This document shows, one piece after another, positions 34,317-42,631 of a stretch of DNA of 64,000 bases (position 1 is its first letter; every line of letters begins with the position of its first letter). The stretch covers positions 112,297 to 176,296 of the forward strand of contig DIHK01000042.1 in assembly GCA_002420115.1 (NCBI GenBank). Direction: 5' to 3'. The stretch comes from Nitrospira sp. UBA5698 (lineage in GTDB: Bacteria; Nitrospirota; Nitrospiria; Nitrospirales; Nitrospiraceae). Made by a program: the position numbers and the translations under genes. The notes under the pieces are model-generated. The model was given only the letters and a program-made list of their open reading frames with translations. It did not search any database and was not told the origin of the DNA.

Positions 34317-34481
34317 CCACGACTTACCAGCCGTGGTCCCTTTTGTGTCTTCGGCAGAACCCGCCGAAGCCTGTCCTCCTTCGCCAAGGCTTCTGAGGAC
34401 ACCCACTACGCATTTCTCCACAGCTTGACAGCTGTGGCTTCCTGCGTAGGTGGGTGAAACAATCCTCCAGCTTCATGGAGG
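34317..34481. other. Cluster of hairpins, possible structured RNA or decayed IS200/IS605-type end
   Basis: Four hairpins in 165 bases: CCACG/CGTGG (34317-34336, followed by TCCCTTTTG), CTTCGGC/GCCGAAG (34349-34369), CCACAGCT/AGCTGTGG (34418-34437) enclosed by an outer stem CCCACTACGCA with TGCGTAGGTGGG, and CCTCCA/TGGAGG (34464-34481). The first may terminate the ArsC-like gene. The whole resembles the hairpin-rich ends of TnpB-carrying elements, but no transposase remains. Confidence 0.45.
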
Positions 34482-34595
34482 TCAAGGCTGAGGCTCAGCT
34501 TCAGCAGATCCATACGCTTAAGCGCAACCTTCGCCGGTCCGGTTTCACTCGGTGCAGCCTTACCGGCAACCATTGTCAGTGAGGCTGCGAATGGC

Positions 34596-35801
34596 TTACT
34601 GATCAGTGGTCGGCTCGAAGGGCGACCATCGAATCGCGCGTGTGGTTGGGTCAACGGTAAAGGCTAGCTTCCCATCTAAGGCCCCGAGCAAAAGATCTCC
34701 GACCAAGATTCGTCGCCACCCCTTGAGAAGCGGCAGTTCCAACGTCGCTCGGTTGACTTTGGCATCGACCAACTCTTGAAGATCCGACGTCGTAGCCAAG
34801 AGCGTCGGTGCGATCTCTTCTTGCAACGCTCGCGCCTTCACGATTGCCTGCAGGAGCTCCACCAATCCATTGAATTCAGGCTCAGGTTTTCGCTCTTTAT
34901 TGAGCACCGGCCAGGCCGTCGATGGAAGCGCGAGTGCGGCCTGAATCGTTGAGAAAATCGATTCTCCATTACGGTCAATCTCCGAGCTGTGGAGCCCTCT
35001 GACCTTGCGCAACTCATCCTGGTGCCGTGGCGGATGCCGCGCCAATTGGAGCAGGACTTCATCCCGGATGACTCGGCTTCGAGGCACATTGCGCCGCTTC
35101 GCTTCGCCTTCACGCCAAGCCGCGAGTTCCCGAAGAACAGCGGCTGCTCTCGGCTTCAGCTGATCCCATCCCCGTATCCGTTGATAGCGTTCCTGCGGTT
35201 CCCGCCGGGACTCGCCGACTGCCCCTTCCAGACGCGTGAACTCTTCGTGGACCCACGGCAACCGACCGAGTTTGGATAACTTGGCCTGCAGATGATCATG
35301 AATCGCCAGTAGAAACGTCACGTCCTCCAATGCATAGGCCAGCTGATCATGAGACAGCGGGCGCGCACTCCAATTGGTGAACGTATGGGCCTTATCCAAT
35401 CGTCTCCCATGCACCCGCTGAACAAGATTGGCATAGGCGACCTGCGGGCCAAAGCCCACCATGGCTGCAGCAATCTGGGTATCGAAGAACGGTTTCGGTA
35501 TCTGGCCGGCATGAACCGCAAAGAGATCTAGGTCTTGTCGCCCAGCATGCACAACCTTCTGAACCCGCTCATCGCAGACGACTTCCCAGAATTCATCGAG
35601 GCCCCCCTCCGACAAGACCGCTGGAAAATCGATAATAGCCGCCGTCTGTTCGGTCGCGACTTGGATCAGCTCCAGCTTGGGAACAAAACTGTCTTCCCCG
35701 ACAAATTCGGTGTCCAACGCCAGGCGGGGACTGTCACGGAGTTGCCGGCACAACTCGCCGAGTTCACTGGCACTCGTAATGTACTGTGGTGGAGTGGACA
35801 T
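34596..35801 (-). CDS. rnd: Ribonuclease D-like 3'-5' exonuclease
   Basis: A 401-residue DEDD-family exonuclease. Exo I is LALDTEFVGEDSF (Asp and Glu), Exo II is VVHAGRQDLDLFAVHAG with Asp, and Exo III is HDQLAYALEDVTFLLAIHDH with the catalytic Tyr and Asp. A C-terminal HRDC region follows (RDEVLLQLARHPPRHQDELR, then KVRGLHSSEI). It trims the 3' ends of tRNA and other stable RNAs. The normal length and intact catalytic residues indicate a working enzyme. It lies 13 bases downstream of the J-domain gene, so an operon is likely. Confidence 0.92.
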   Translation of the reverse strand: MSTPPQYITSASELGELCRQLRDSPRLALDTEFVGEDSFVPKLELIQVATEQTAAIIDFPAVLSEGGLDEFWEVVCDERVQKVVHAGRQDLDLFAVHAGQIPKPFFDTQIAAAMVGFGPQVAYANLVQRVHGRRLDKAHTFTNWSARPLSHDQLAYALEDVTFLLAIHDHLQAKLSKLGRLPWVHEEFTRLEGAVGESRREPQERYQRIRGWDQLKPRAAAVLRELAAWREGEAKRRNVPRSRVIRDEVLLQLARHPPRHQDELRKVRGLHSSEIDRNGESIFSTIQAALALPSTAWPVLNKERKPEPEFNGLVELLQAIVKARALQEEIAPTLLATTSDLQELVDAKVNRATLELPLLKGWRRILVGDLLLGALDGKLAFTVDPTTRAIRWSPFEPTTDQ

Positions 35802-35814
35802 TATCCCTGATGCA

Positions 35815-36444
35815 TCATTCCGAGGGGTTGTAGGGACGATCTGGCGGTCGCATCGGTTCTGTGTTGCTCAGACTGAGATATTCCTTGAGGAATTGGTAGG
35901 CTTCCAACATCCGGCGTAGTTCTGGTTCAGAACGACGATCCCCGTTGTTGGCATCCGGATGAAGCTGCTTGGCCTTCGTCCTGAAGGACGCCGTCACATC
36001 CGCCAGCGAGCTCCCAAACTCAACCCCCATGATGGCATAGGCATCCACCGCGTTGTTCACCCCGGTCGGATTCTCCGACAAGGGTCCCGATCCGCTGGCG
36101 GCTTTCAACATGTCTGCTAGACTCACCCGCTTGCGCCGCCGCCGCGGGCGTTCCCGAATTTCACTGTCGAACTCATCCCAGCGATCCTCGACGAACTCCA
36201 ACCGTGACTCCAACCGCATGGCGCCGCTCAAATCCCGAATGACCTCTAACTCTTCTTCAATTTCGACCAGCGACTTGATGACCTCCTCCAGGCCATGTTC
36301 CACCTGAAAAAACCCGTCCACCCGTTCCTCCATCATGGTCTCAACCGCCACGTCCAGACTCTCCTCGGTTTTTGCACGCAAGGACCCGATCCGCTTTTGC
36401 ATCCCCGTTCGGAACTTCAAAAATTTGGCGGTTGAAAACGGCAT
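35815..36444 (-). CDS. Protein with C-terminal J domain
   Basis: 209 residues. The first 120 are helical and strongly charged, probably a coiled coil (EEVIKSLVEIEEELEVIRDL), followed by a basic RRRRKR stretch. The last 80 residues form a J domain: AYAIMGVEFGSSLADVTASF, then RTKAKQLHPDANNGD with the HPD motif intact, and MLEAYQFLKEYL. It should stimulate a DnaK ATPase at some specific site set by the N-terminal part. It is not a canonical DnaJ because the Gly/Phe and zinc regions are absent. It is likely cotranscribed with rnd downstream. Confidence 0.82.
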   Translation of the reverse strand: MPFSTAKFLKFRTGMQKRIGSLRAKTEESLDVAVETMMEERVDGFFQVEHGLEEVIKSLVEIEEELEVIRDLSGAMRLESRLEFVEDRWDEFDSEIRERPRRRRKRVSLADMLKAASGSGPLSENPTGVNNAVDAYAIMGVEFGSSLADVTASFRTKAKQLHPDANNGDRRSEPELRRMLEAYQFLKEYLSLSNTEPMRPPDRPYNPSE

Positions 36445-36546
36445 GGCACTCCCCTGATTTCCAAGGGCCGCATTCTACCACAGCGGATGCGCCGGTCTGA
36501 AGGCTGAAGAAACCTTGCAAAACCAGCCCGATAGAAGAATACGACA

Positions 36547-37989
36547 CTATTCAGGGAGGGGTGGCTCATCCGCTCGTGCCCGTCTTCTGGCGACGCCGCT
36601 CGCACGTGCTGCGGCCGCCACGGCCCGCGCAACCTGGGGAACGACTTCCTTATCGAAGACGCTGGGGATAATATAATCCTCACCGAGCGTATGCTCCGGA
36701 ATCACGTGAGCGATGGCCTGTGCCGCCGCCAACTTCATGGCCTCATTGATCTCACCCGCCTGCACATCGAGCGCCCCTCGAAAGATTCCCGGAAAGGCCA
36801 GGGCATTGTTGATCTGGTTCGGATAATCCGATCGCCCCGTGGCAAAAATCCTGCTATGAGCACTGCCGATTTCGGGAGGCACTTCCGGATCAGGGTTCGC
36901 CAACGCAAAAACGATTCGATCGGAAGCCATCAAATCAAGATCCTCTGCCGTCACGACATTGCCGACTGACAGACCAATAAAAACATCTGCACCTTTCAAC
37001 GCATCACGCAACGTACCCTTGGGTTTGTCCTTGCTCAAACAAGCACGGAGGTCGGTTCGGCAAGCCCGAAGTTGCTCAGCTTCTCCATGGAGGATGATGC
37101 CCTCCTTGTCACATCCCAGTACATGCGCCGCACCAGCTGCCAGCAAGATACGGCAGCAAGCCGTACCGGCAGCCCCAAGTCCGTTGACGACGATCCGGAC
37201 CTGGTCCAGTGGCCTTCCTATAACCCTGAGGGCGTTCGTCAATGCGGCCAGCAACACCACGGCCGTGCCATGCTGATCGTCATGCATCACAGGAATATCA
37301 AGAACTTGCTTTAACTTCTGTTCAATCTCGAAGCAACGCGGTGCGCTGATGTCTTCCAAATTGATCCCGCCAAATCCAGGGGCAATGCCCTGGACGATTC
37401 GGACGATGTCATCTGGATCTTGCGTACTCACACAAATTGGCCAGGCATCGATCCCGGCGAACTCTTTGAAGAGCATCACCTTGCCTTCCATAACAGGAAG
37501 CGCCGCCTCCGGACCAAGATTCCCCAATCCCAGCACGGCTGAGCCATCCGAGACGACGGCAACACTATTGCTCTTGCTCGTAAAGGTATAGACTTTCGAC
37601 TTCTCCTTCGCGATGGCCTGCGAAACCCGTCCCACTCCAGGCGTGTAGACCATAGACAGCACGTTCCTGGTACTGATCGGCACTTTACTGCCCACCCGGA
37701 TCTTGCCGCCAAGATGGAGAAGAAAAATCCGGTCAGAAGCGGACAGCACCGTCACATCGGGCAAGGCATGCAACCGTGCCAAAACCTTTTCACCATGCTC
37801 CTCGTTCTGGACATCAAAGGTGAGATCTCTCACCATGCGTGTCTTGGTCGCCGACACCAGGTCAACCGCCCCCAGATTCGCCTGCTCCTCTGCCAAGAGT
37901 GCCGCAACTTGCGCAAAGATGCCGGGCTTGTTCCCCAGTTCAAGTCGGACCGTCAAGCGATAGTTCGAATATGGGCCGATCTCGCTCAT
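36547..37989 (-). CDS. NAD(P)-dependent malic enzyme with N-terminal ACT domain
   Basis: Oxidatively decarboxylates malate to pyruvate and CO2. It has 480 residues. An ACT-like regulatory domain occupies about residues 8-85 (RLTVRLELGNKPGIFAQVAA). The malic enzyme core follows: VYTPGVGRVSQAIA, VVSDGSAVLGLGNLGPEAAL with the conserved motif, KEFAGIDAWPICV, VMHDDQHGTAVV with metal ligands, and the NAD-binding VNGLGAAGTACCRILLAAGA. The ACT domain suggests amino acid or other small-ligand control. It is a single gene with a very basic, degenerate C-terminal tail (RRRARADEPPLPE). Confidence 0.92.
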   Translation of the reverse strand: MSEIGPYSNYRLTVRLELGNKPGIFAQVAALLAEEQANLGAVDLVSATKTRMVRDLTFDVQNEEHGEKVLARLHALPDVTVLSASDRIFLLHLGGKIRVGSKVPISTRNVLSMVYTPGVGRVSQAIAKEKSKVYTFTSKSNSVAVVSDGSAVLGLGNLGPEAALPVMEGKVMLFKEFAGIDAWPICVSTQDPDDIVRIVQGIAPGFGGINLEDISAPRCFEIEQKLKQVLDIPVMHDDQHGTAVVLLAALTNALRVIGRPLDQVRIVVNGLGAAGTACCRILLAAGAAHVLGCDKEGIILHGEAEQLRACRTDLRACLSKDKPKGTLRDALKGADVFIGLSVGNVVTAEDLDLMASDRIVFALANPDPEVPPEIGSAHSRIFATGRSDYPNQINNALAFPGIFRGALDVQAGEINEAMKLAAAQAIAHVIPEHTLGEDYIIPSVFDKEVVPQVARAVAAAARASGVARRRARADEPPLPE

Positions 37990-38071
37990 AAATCCCGTTA
38001 TCTTCCCCTTCCTCCAGTGAAGCCTACCACAAACACGTCGTTCGTGAAGCCGATCTCGCTATCCGGCACAA

Positions 38072-38150
38072 CGGTTTCAGGTTGCTGGTTTCACGTTTCA
38101 CGTGGCATGGGAGGATTCCCCCGGAACTTGAAATAAGAAACCTGAAACTG
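38072..38150. repeat. TTTCA-word hairpin element, copy 5
   Basis: Left words GGTTTCAGGTTGCTGG and TTTCACGTTTCACG face GGAACTTGAAATAAG and GAAACCTGAAACTGG. The arms GGTTTCAGGTT and AACCTGAAACT can pair. It lies between the divergent malic enzyme and the fusion-protein gene. Confidence 0.65.
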
Positions 38151-38220
38151 GGTGACGAAATACATTGTGCCCGCGTCTCATCCGTTGACGCTCTTCTCGT
38201 CACGATGCTAGGTTGAGCCT

Positions 38221-41200
38221 ATGTCATCGTCTTCCACGACCGGCAAGCCGAATCGGCTTATCCACGAAACAAGCCCCTATCTGCTTCAACATGCCTACAA
38301 TCCCGTTGACTGGTATCCCTGGGGACCAGAAGCGCTCCAGGTCGCAAGAGAGAAGAATCGTCCCATCCTCCTGTCAATCGGGTACTCTGCCTGCCACTGG
38401 TGCCACGTCATGGAACGGGAATCATTCGAGAACCAGACCATTGCTGAACTCATGAATCGCTGGTTCATCTGTATCAAGGTCGATCGGGAGGAGCGACCTG
38501 ATCTCGATGAGATCTATATGGCCGCCACAGTTGCCATGAACCATGGGCAAGGTGGGTGGCCAATGACCGTCTTTCTGACACCGGAGCAGCAACCGTTTTT
38601 TGCCGGCACGTACTTTCCCCCAGAAGACCGTTGGGGGCGGCCCGGCTTCGGCTCCGTGTTGAAGAAGATTGCCGATTATTGGGAGACACACCCCTCAGAG
38701 GTCCTGGAGCAAGCTCAAGAGCTGACCGCGCAGTTGCAAGGCTCGCGGCAGCACATCTCTCCCATCTCGATCAGTGAAGCAGTCATGGAAGAGGCGGTGA
38801 TTCAATTCAAGGACGAGTTCGACGAGACGCATGGCGGCTTCGGAACAGCCCCGAAGTTTCCCCCCGCCATGGGGTTATCATTACTCCTTCGTAGCCATCG
38901 ACGATCGGGCGATGCTCACACCCTTACCATGGTCACCAAGACCCTCGATATGATGGCAGCCGGTGGGATCTACGACCATATCGGTGGCGGTTTCGCGCGT
39001 TACTCGACAGATGCCCGATGGCTGGTCCCTCATTTTGAAAAGATGCTCTACGACAACGCGCTGCTGACACGTGTGTATGTCGAAGCCTACCAAGTCACCA
39101 AGACGCCACGCTATCGCGACGTGGCGACCGATGTGCTCAATTATATCTGCCGTGAAATGACCGGGCCTGAAGGTGGATTCTACTCCTCGACTGATGCCGA
39201 CTCAGAAGGCGTGGAAGGAAAGTTTTTCGTCTGGACCCCGACTCAGGTCCAGGAAGTGCTCCGGAACGAAGAAGACAGCCGGCGACTGTGTGCCTTGTAC
39301 GACATTACGAAATCAGGCAATTGGGAACACACCAGCATCCCCAATCGTCTCCAACCCATTGAGGACGTGGCGAGACAACTCCAGCTCACACCGGATGAGC
39401 TCCTGAATACCGCCTCACGGGTGAAGCCCCTGCTGTATGAAGCCAGGCGGCAGCGCGTCGCTCCCGGACTTGATGACAAGATCATCACCTCATGGAACGG
39501 GATGATGCTCTCGGCCATGGCCGAAGCCGCGCGAGTCTTTGGCGACGTTCGATATCTCCGACAGGCTACCCAGACAGCCGACTACTTACTCCAACACCAT
39601 GCCAGACCTGATGGACGCCTCTTCCGCACCTCACGCGCCGGCCGTGCACATCTCGACGCCTATCTGGAAGACTATGCCTACCTAGCCGAAGGCCTGGTGG
39701 ATCTCTACGAAGCCGGCGCCGCTGAATCCTATCTCTTTGCCGCCGCACGATTGGCCGACTACTTGATGACAGACTTTCGGGACGAGGAGCAGGGTGGATT
39801 CTACACCACGGCAAAACAGCACGAAGCGCTCATCCTGCGTCATCGCGAGGGTACAGACGGTGCGACGCCCAGCGCTAACGCGGTGGCAGCATCTGCCCTG
39901 GCTCGACTGTCCTTTCACTTTGATCGAGACGACTGGCGCCGTGCTGCGACTGCCGCAATACGAGCCTACGGCCGGCAGATGACCCGCTATCCCCGCGCAT
40001 TTGCGAAGAGTCTTGCGGTCGTTGACTTTTTAACCGAAGGTCCGGTGGAACTGGCTTTTATCGGCAATGCTGTACAGGGATCGCTCAGCTCGCTTCAACA
40101 GGCCGTGGCCCAATGCTATCTGCCCAATCGTATCATCGCGGTGGGCTCACCATTGACACCATCGTCCTTGCCGCTTTTGAAAGACCGGCCAGCCGCTTCC
40201 GGACTGCCCAGTCTCTACATTTGCCGAAATTACACCTGCCGGCAGCCGATCACGGATCCTCGTCTTGTGACAGAAGCCTTACAAACCGATCAGTCCACCT
40301 CCTTGAAGTTGGAGAATGAACCAAGGATGCTGAGCGGCGCTAGGCTGCCGGGACAGGCTACCACCCAGGGTACAGCAAATTACGCATCCCGTATACTGTC
40401 GCGGAGTGGACAGGCCAATCTGGCACAGGGGCTGACACCCCTCGGTACGACAGGCCTCACCACGACAAGGATTGGGTTCGGCACCTATCGGGTCGACACC
40501 CAGCATGCTGAGCATCGGGCTGCTCTTATACAGGCTCTACAAACCTCGTGCAACCTTATCGACACCTCTACAAACTACACGGACGGAGACAGCGAGCGGT
40601 TGGTGGGCTCCGTGCTGGCTGAACTTGTTGCATCCGGTGAGGTTCAGCGCAATGAGATCATCGTGGTCTCAAAAATTGGGTACATCCAAGGACAGAATCT
40701 GAAGATCGCCGAAGCGAAGGAAAAGGCTGGGCACCCGTACCCCGACATGGTGAAGTACGGGGATGGAATTTGGCATTGCATTCATCCGGAATTCTTGGCG
40801 GACCAGCTGACATCATCATTAGATCGCCTTGGGCTGACTACGCTCGACGTCTGCCTGCTTCATAACCCGGAATATTTTCTCTTGGAGGCCCGGCATCGCA
40901 GCGTTACAGATATCGAGAAGCTGCGTACCGAGTTCTACGATCGCCTGCAGCGAGCCTTTGCCTATTTTGAGAGCCAGGTGGCAGCTGGACGCCTTCAATA
41001 CTATGGTGTATCCTCGAACACCATCGCATCGTCCGCCGATGATCCAGAAGGGACATCCCTCTCGCTCATGGTGCAAGCAGCTGAAAAAGCCGCACGCTCT
41101 CTCGGGGCATCTCCCCATCACTTTCAGGTCGTACAATGCCCGATGAATCTCTTCGAATCAGGGCCCGCCACACGAGCCAATACAGGCCCATCATGCGCAC

Positions 41201-41901
41201 AGACCGTTCTTGCCTATGCCCGTCAGCACAACATTGCCGTGTTGGTGAATCGGCCGCTGAACGCCATGGTGGCACGAAACAAGATGATCCGACTCGCGGA
41301 GCTTCCCATTGAGGACACGTCGATTGCGCTCGATCAGCAACTGAACACCATCGAGGCACTTGAGCAGGAATACCGGGCCTCCCTGGCCCCACAGATCCAA
41401 TCGACTGGAACCGAGATGTCGCCGAGCGACTACTTCAATTGGGCCGCGGAACTGCGCGGTCTCCTTCCACAGATCCAAGGGCTCGAACATTGGGAACAGC
41501 TCGAGCATCACATGATTGCTCCCCGAGTGAATCAGATTCTCCAACTGCTTTCTCGCCAACTCTCCGGGACCACTGCTGAGGAGTGGGAGCACTGGCGGCA
41601 ACGCTATATTCCCGAGTTCCTGACTCTTCTCCGTGCATTCAGACATGACGCAACCCTGCGGAGTCGAGCCCAGACCGAACAAATCACCCGCGCCATTGGT
41701 CCGCTCTTGCCGGACGCACCGCGCGCTGCCTCTCTCTCCCAGAACATGCTCTGGTTACTCAGCAGCACACCTGGAGTGACCTGCGTCCTTAACGGCATGC
41801 GAACGCCATCCTATGTTGAGGATTCATTAGCCGTCTTGAGCTGGACACCGATCAGCGAACCTAGGCCGATCTATGAAGCCGCACACGTACTCCTTCAGTG
41901 A
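38221..41901 (+). CDS. Fusion: DUF255 thioredoxin-like / six-hairpin domain (YyaL-SPATA20) plus aldo-keto reductase
   Basis: 1226 residues in one uninterrupted frame. Residues about 10-175 are the DUF255 thioredoxin-like domain (HAYNPVDWYPWG; GYSACHWCHVME with CxxC at 58-61; NHGQGGWPMTVFLTP). Residues about 190-690 are the alpha/alpha-barrel part known from YyaL and SPATA20 (GGIYDHIGGGFARYSTDARW, WLVPHFEKMLYDNA). After a linker of about 50 residues an aldo-keto reductase barrel begins near 745 (IGFGTYRVDT) with the full tetrad: Asp 781, Tyr 786, Lys 818 (VVSKIGY) and His 881 (CLLHNPEYF). The last 150 residues are helical. The first two domains normally occur alone; the reductase addition is unusual. 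The cofactor would be NAD(P)H; the substrate is unknown. Confidence 0.88.
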   Translation: MSSSSTTGKPNRLIHETSPYLLQHAYNPVDWYPWGPEALQVAREKNRPILLSIGYSACHWCHVMERESFENQTIAELMNRWFICIKVDREERPDLDEIYMAATVAMNHGQGGWPMTVFLTPEQQPFFAGTYFPPEDRWGRPGFGSVLKKIADYWETHPSEVLEQAQELTAQLQGSRQHISPISISEAVMEEAVIQFKDEFDETHGGFGTAPKFPPAMGLSLLLRSHRRSGDAHTLTMVTKTLDMMAAGGIYDHIGGGFARYSTDARWLVPHFEKMLYDNALLTRVYVEAYQVTKTPRYRDVATDVLNYICREMTGPEGGFYSSTDADSEGVEGKFFVWTPTQVQEVLRNEEDSRRLCALYDITKSGNWEHTSIPNRLQPIEDVARQLQLTPDELLNTASRVKPLLYEARRQRVAPGLDDKIITSWNGMMLSAMAEAARVFGDVRYLRQATQTADYLLQHHARPDGRLFRTSRAGRAHLDAYLEDYAYLAEGLVDLYEAGAAESYLFAAARLADYLMTDFRDEEQGGFYTTAKQHEALILRHREGTDGATPSANAVAASALARLSFHFDRDDWRRAATAAIRAYGRQMTRYPRAFAKSLAVVDFLTEGPVELAFIGNAVQGSLSSLQQAVAQCYLPNRIIAVGSPLTPSSLPLLKDRPAASGLPSLYICRNYTCRQPITDPRLVTEALQTDQSTSLKLENEPRMLSGARLPGQATTQGTANYASRILSRSGQANLAQGLTPLGTTGLTTTRIGFGTYRVDTQHAEHRAALIQALQTSCNLIDTSTNYTDGDSERLVGSVLAELVASGEVQRNEIIVVSKIGYIQGQNLKIAEAKEKAGHPYPDMVKYGDGIWHCIHPEFLADQLTSSLDRLGLTTLDVCLLHNPEYFLLEARHRSVTDIEKLRTEFYDRLQRAFAYFESQVAAGRLQYYGVSSNTIASSADDPEGTSLSLMVQAAEKAARSLGASPHHFQVVQCPMNLFESGPATRANTGPSCAQTVLAYARQHNIAVLVNRPLNAMVARNKMIRLAELPIEDTSIALDQQLNTIEALEQEYRASLAPQIQSTGTEMSPSDYFNWAAELRGLLPQIQGLEHWEQLEHHMIAPRVNQILQLLSRQLSGTTAEEWEHWRQRYIPEFLTLLRAFRHDATLRSRAQTEQITRAIGPLLPDAPRAASLSQNMLWLLSSTPGVTCVLNGMRTPSYVEDSLAVLSWTPISEPRPIYEAAHVLLQ

Positions 41902-41935
41902 CGGTCGGCACGGCCCTCACTCAAAGGCAGACCAT

Positions 41936-42502
41936 ATGACACCGGTACGCAGTGTAACGCTCGTCAGTCTCTTCGGCCTTACCGTTCTGCTGATGCATGG
42001 ATGTTCTTCCAAATCGGGCTCCCTCATCGGACAAGATCTGCGTGGGCAGGAAGAGCGGATCGCTGAACCAGCGATTAAGGAGATCCCTCCGAATGATGCC
42101 CACCTCACCGGCTCACGTACACATCCTGCGATGCAGTCTGAACTGACGGCACGAAACGCCACTGGCTTGGATGCCGGAATCTTGGCCGACATCTTGTTTG
42201 ACTTCGATCAAGAGGCCATCCAAGGGGACGCCCTCCACGTCCTGGAGTCCGATGCAAAACAACTGCAGCAAGACAGTATCACCCGCCTCATCTTGGAGGG
42301 GCGCGGCGATGATATTGGCACCTCTGCATATAATCTCGTGCTGGGTGAGCGGCGGGCCAAGAACGTCAAGGCCTATCTTCGGCGACTCGGTGTCTTGACA
42401 GACATCTCAACCACCAGCTACGGCAAAGATCGTCCGCTCTGCTTTGAGCACAGCAGCGAATGTCGACAAAAGAATCGAAGTGTTCATCTGGTCGTCCAGT
42501 AG
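41936..42502 (+). CDS. OmpA-like domain lipoprotein (Pal-like)
   Basis: A 188-residue lipoprotein: signal VSLFGLTVLLMHGCSSKSG, a variable linker of about 60 residues, then an OmpA C-terminal-like peptidoglycan-binding domain (DILFDFDQEAIQGDALHVLE, GRGDDIGTSAYNLVLGERRA, KNVKAYLRRLGV, RSVHLVVQ). The usual NxxLSxxRA helix reads YNLVLGERRA, so the key Arg is kept. It would tether the outer membrane to the wall. The ATG at 41936 was chosen because it begins the signal. It follows the fusion gene by 35 bases and may be cotranscribed. Confidence 0.85.
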   Translation: MTPVRSVTLVSLFGLTVLLMHGCSSKSGSLIGQDLRGQEERIAEPAIKEIPPNDAHLTGSRTHPAMQSELTARNATGLDAGILADILFDFDQEAIQGDALHVLESDAKQLQQDSITRLILEGRGDDIGTSAYNLVLGERRAKNVKAYLRRLGVLTDISTTSYGKDRPLCFEHSSECRQKNRSVHLVVQ

Positions 42503-42631
42503 ACCCTCGGATAGGACTGCGCCACGCTGGCAGACTCTCCCGCGATTGTCACACGTTGTTCACTCTCCGCTTCTTGACAGATCCCTTGTTGTTCATTAAG
42601 GTCCCTACTGGCTTACAGGAGAAGTCGTGTC

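Noticed and set aside
42574..42602. TTGACA-17-TAAGGT as a promoter for ppx
   Set aside because: The -35 is perfect but the -10 matches only three of six bases, so it was not listed as a feature.
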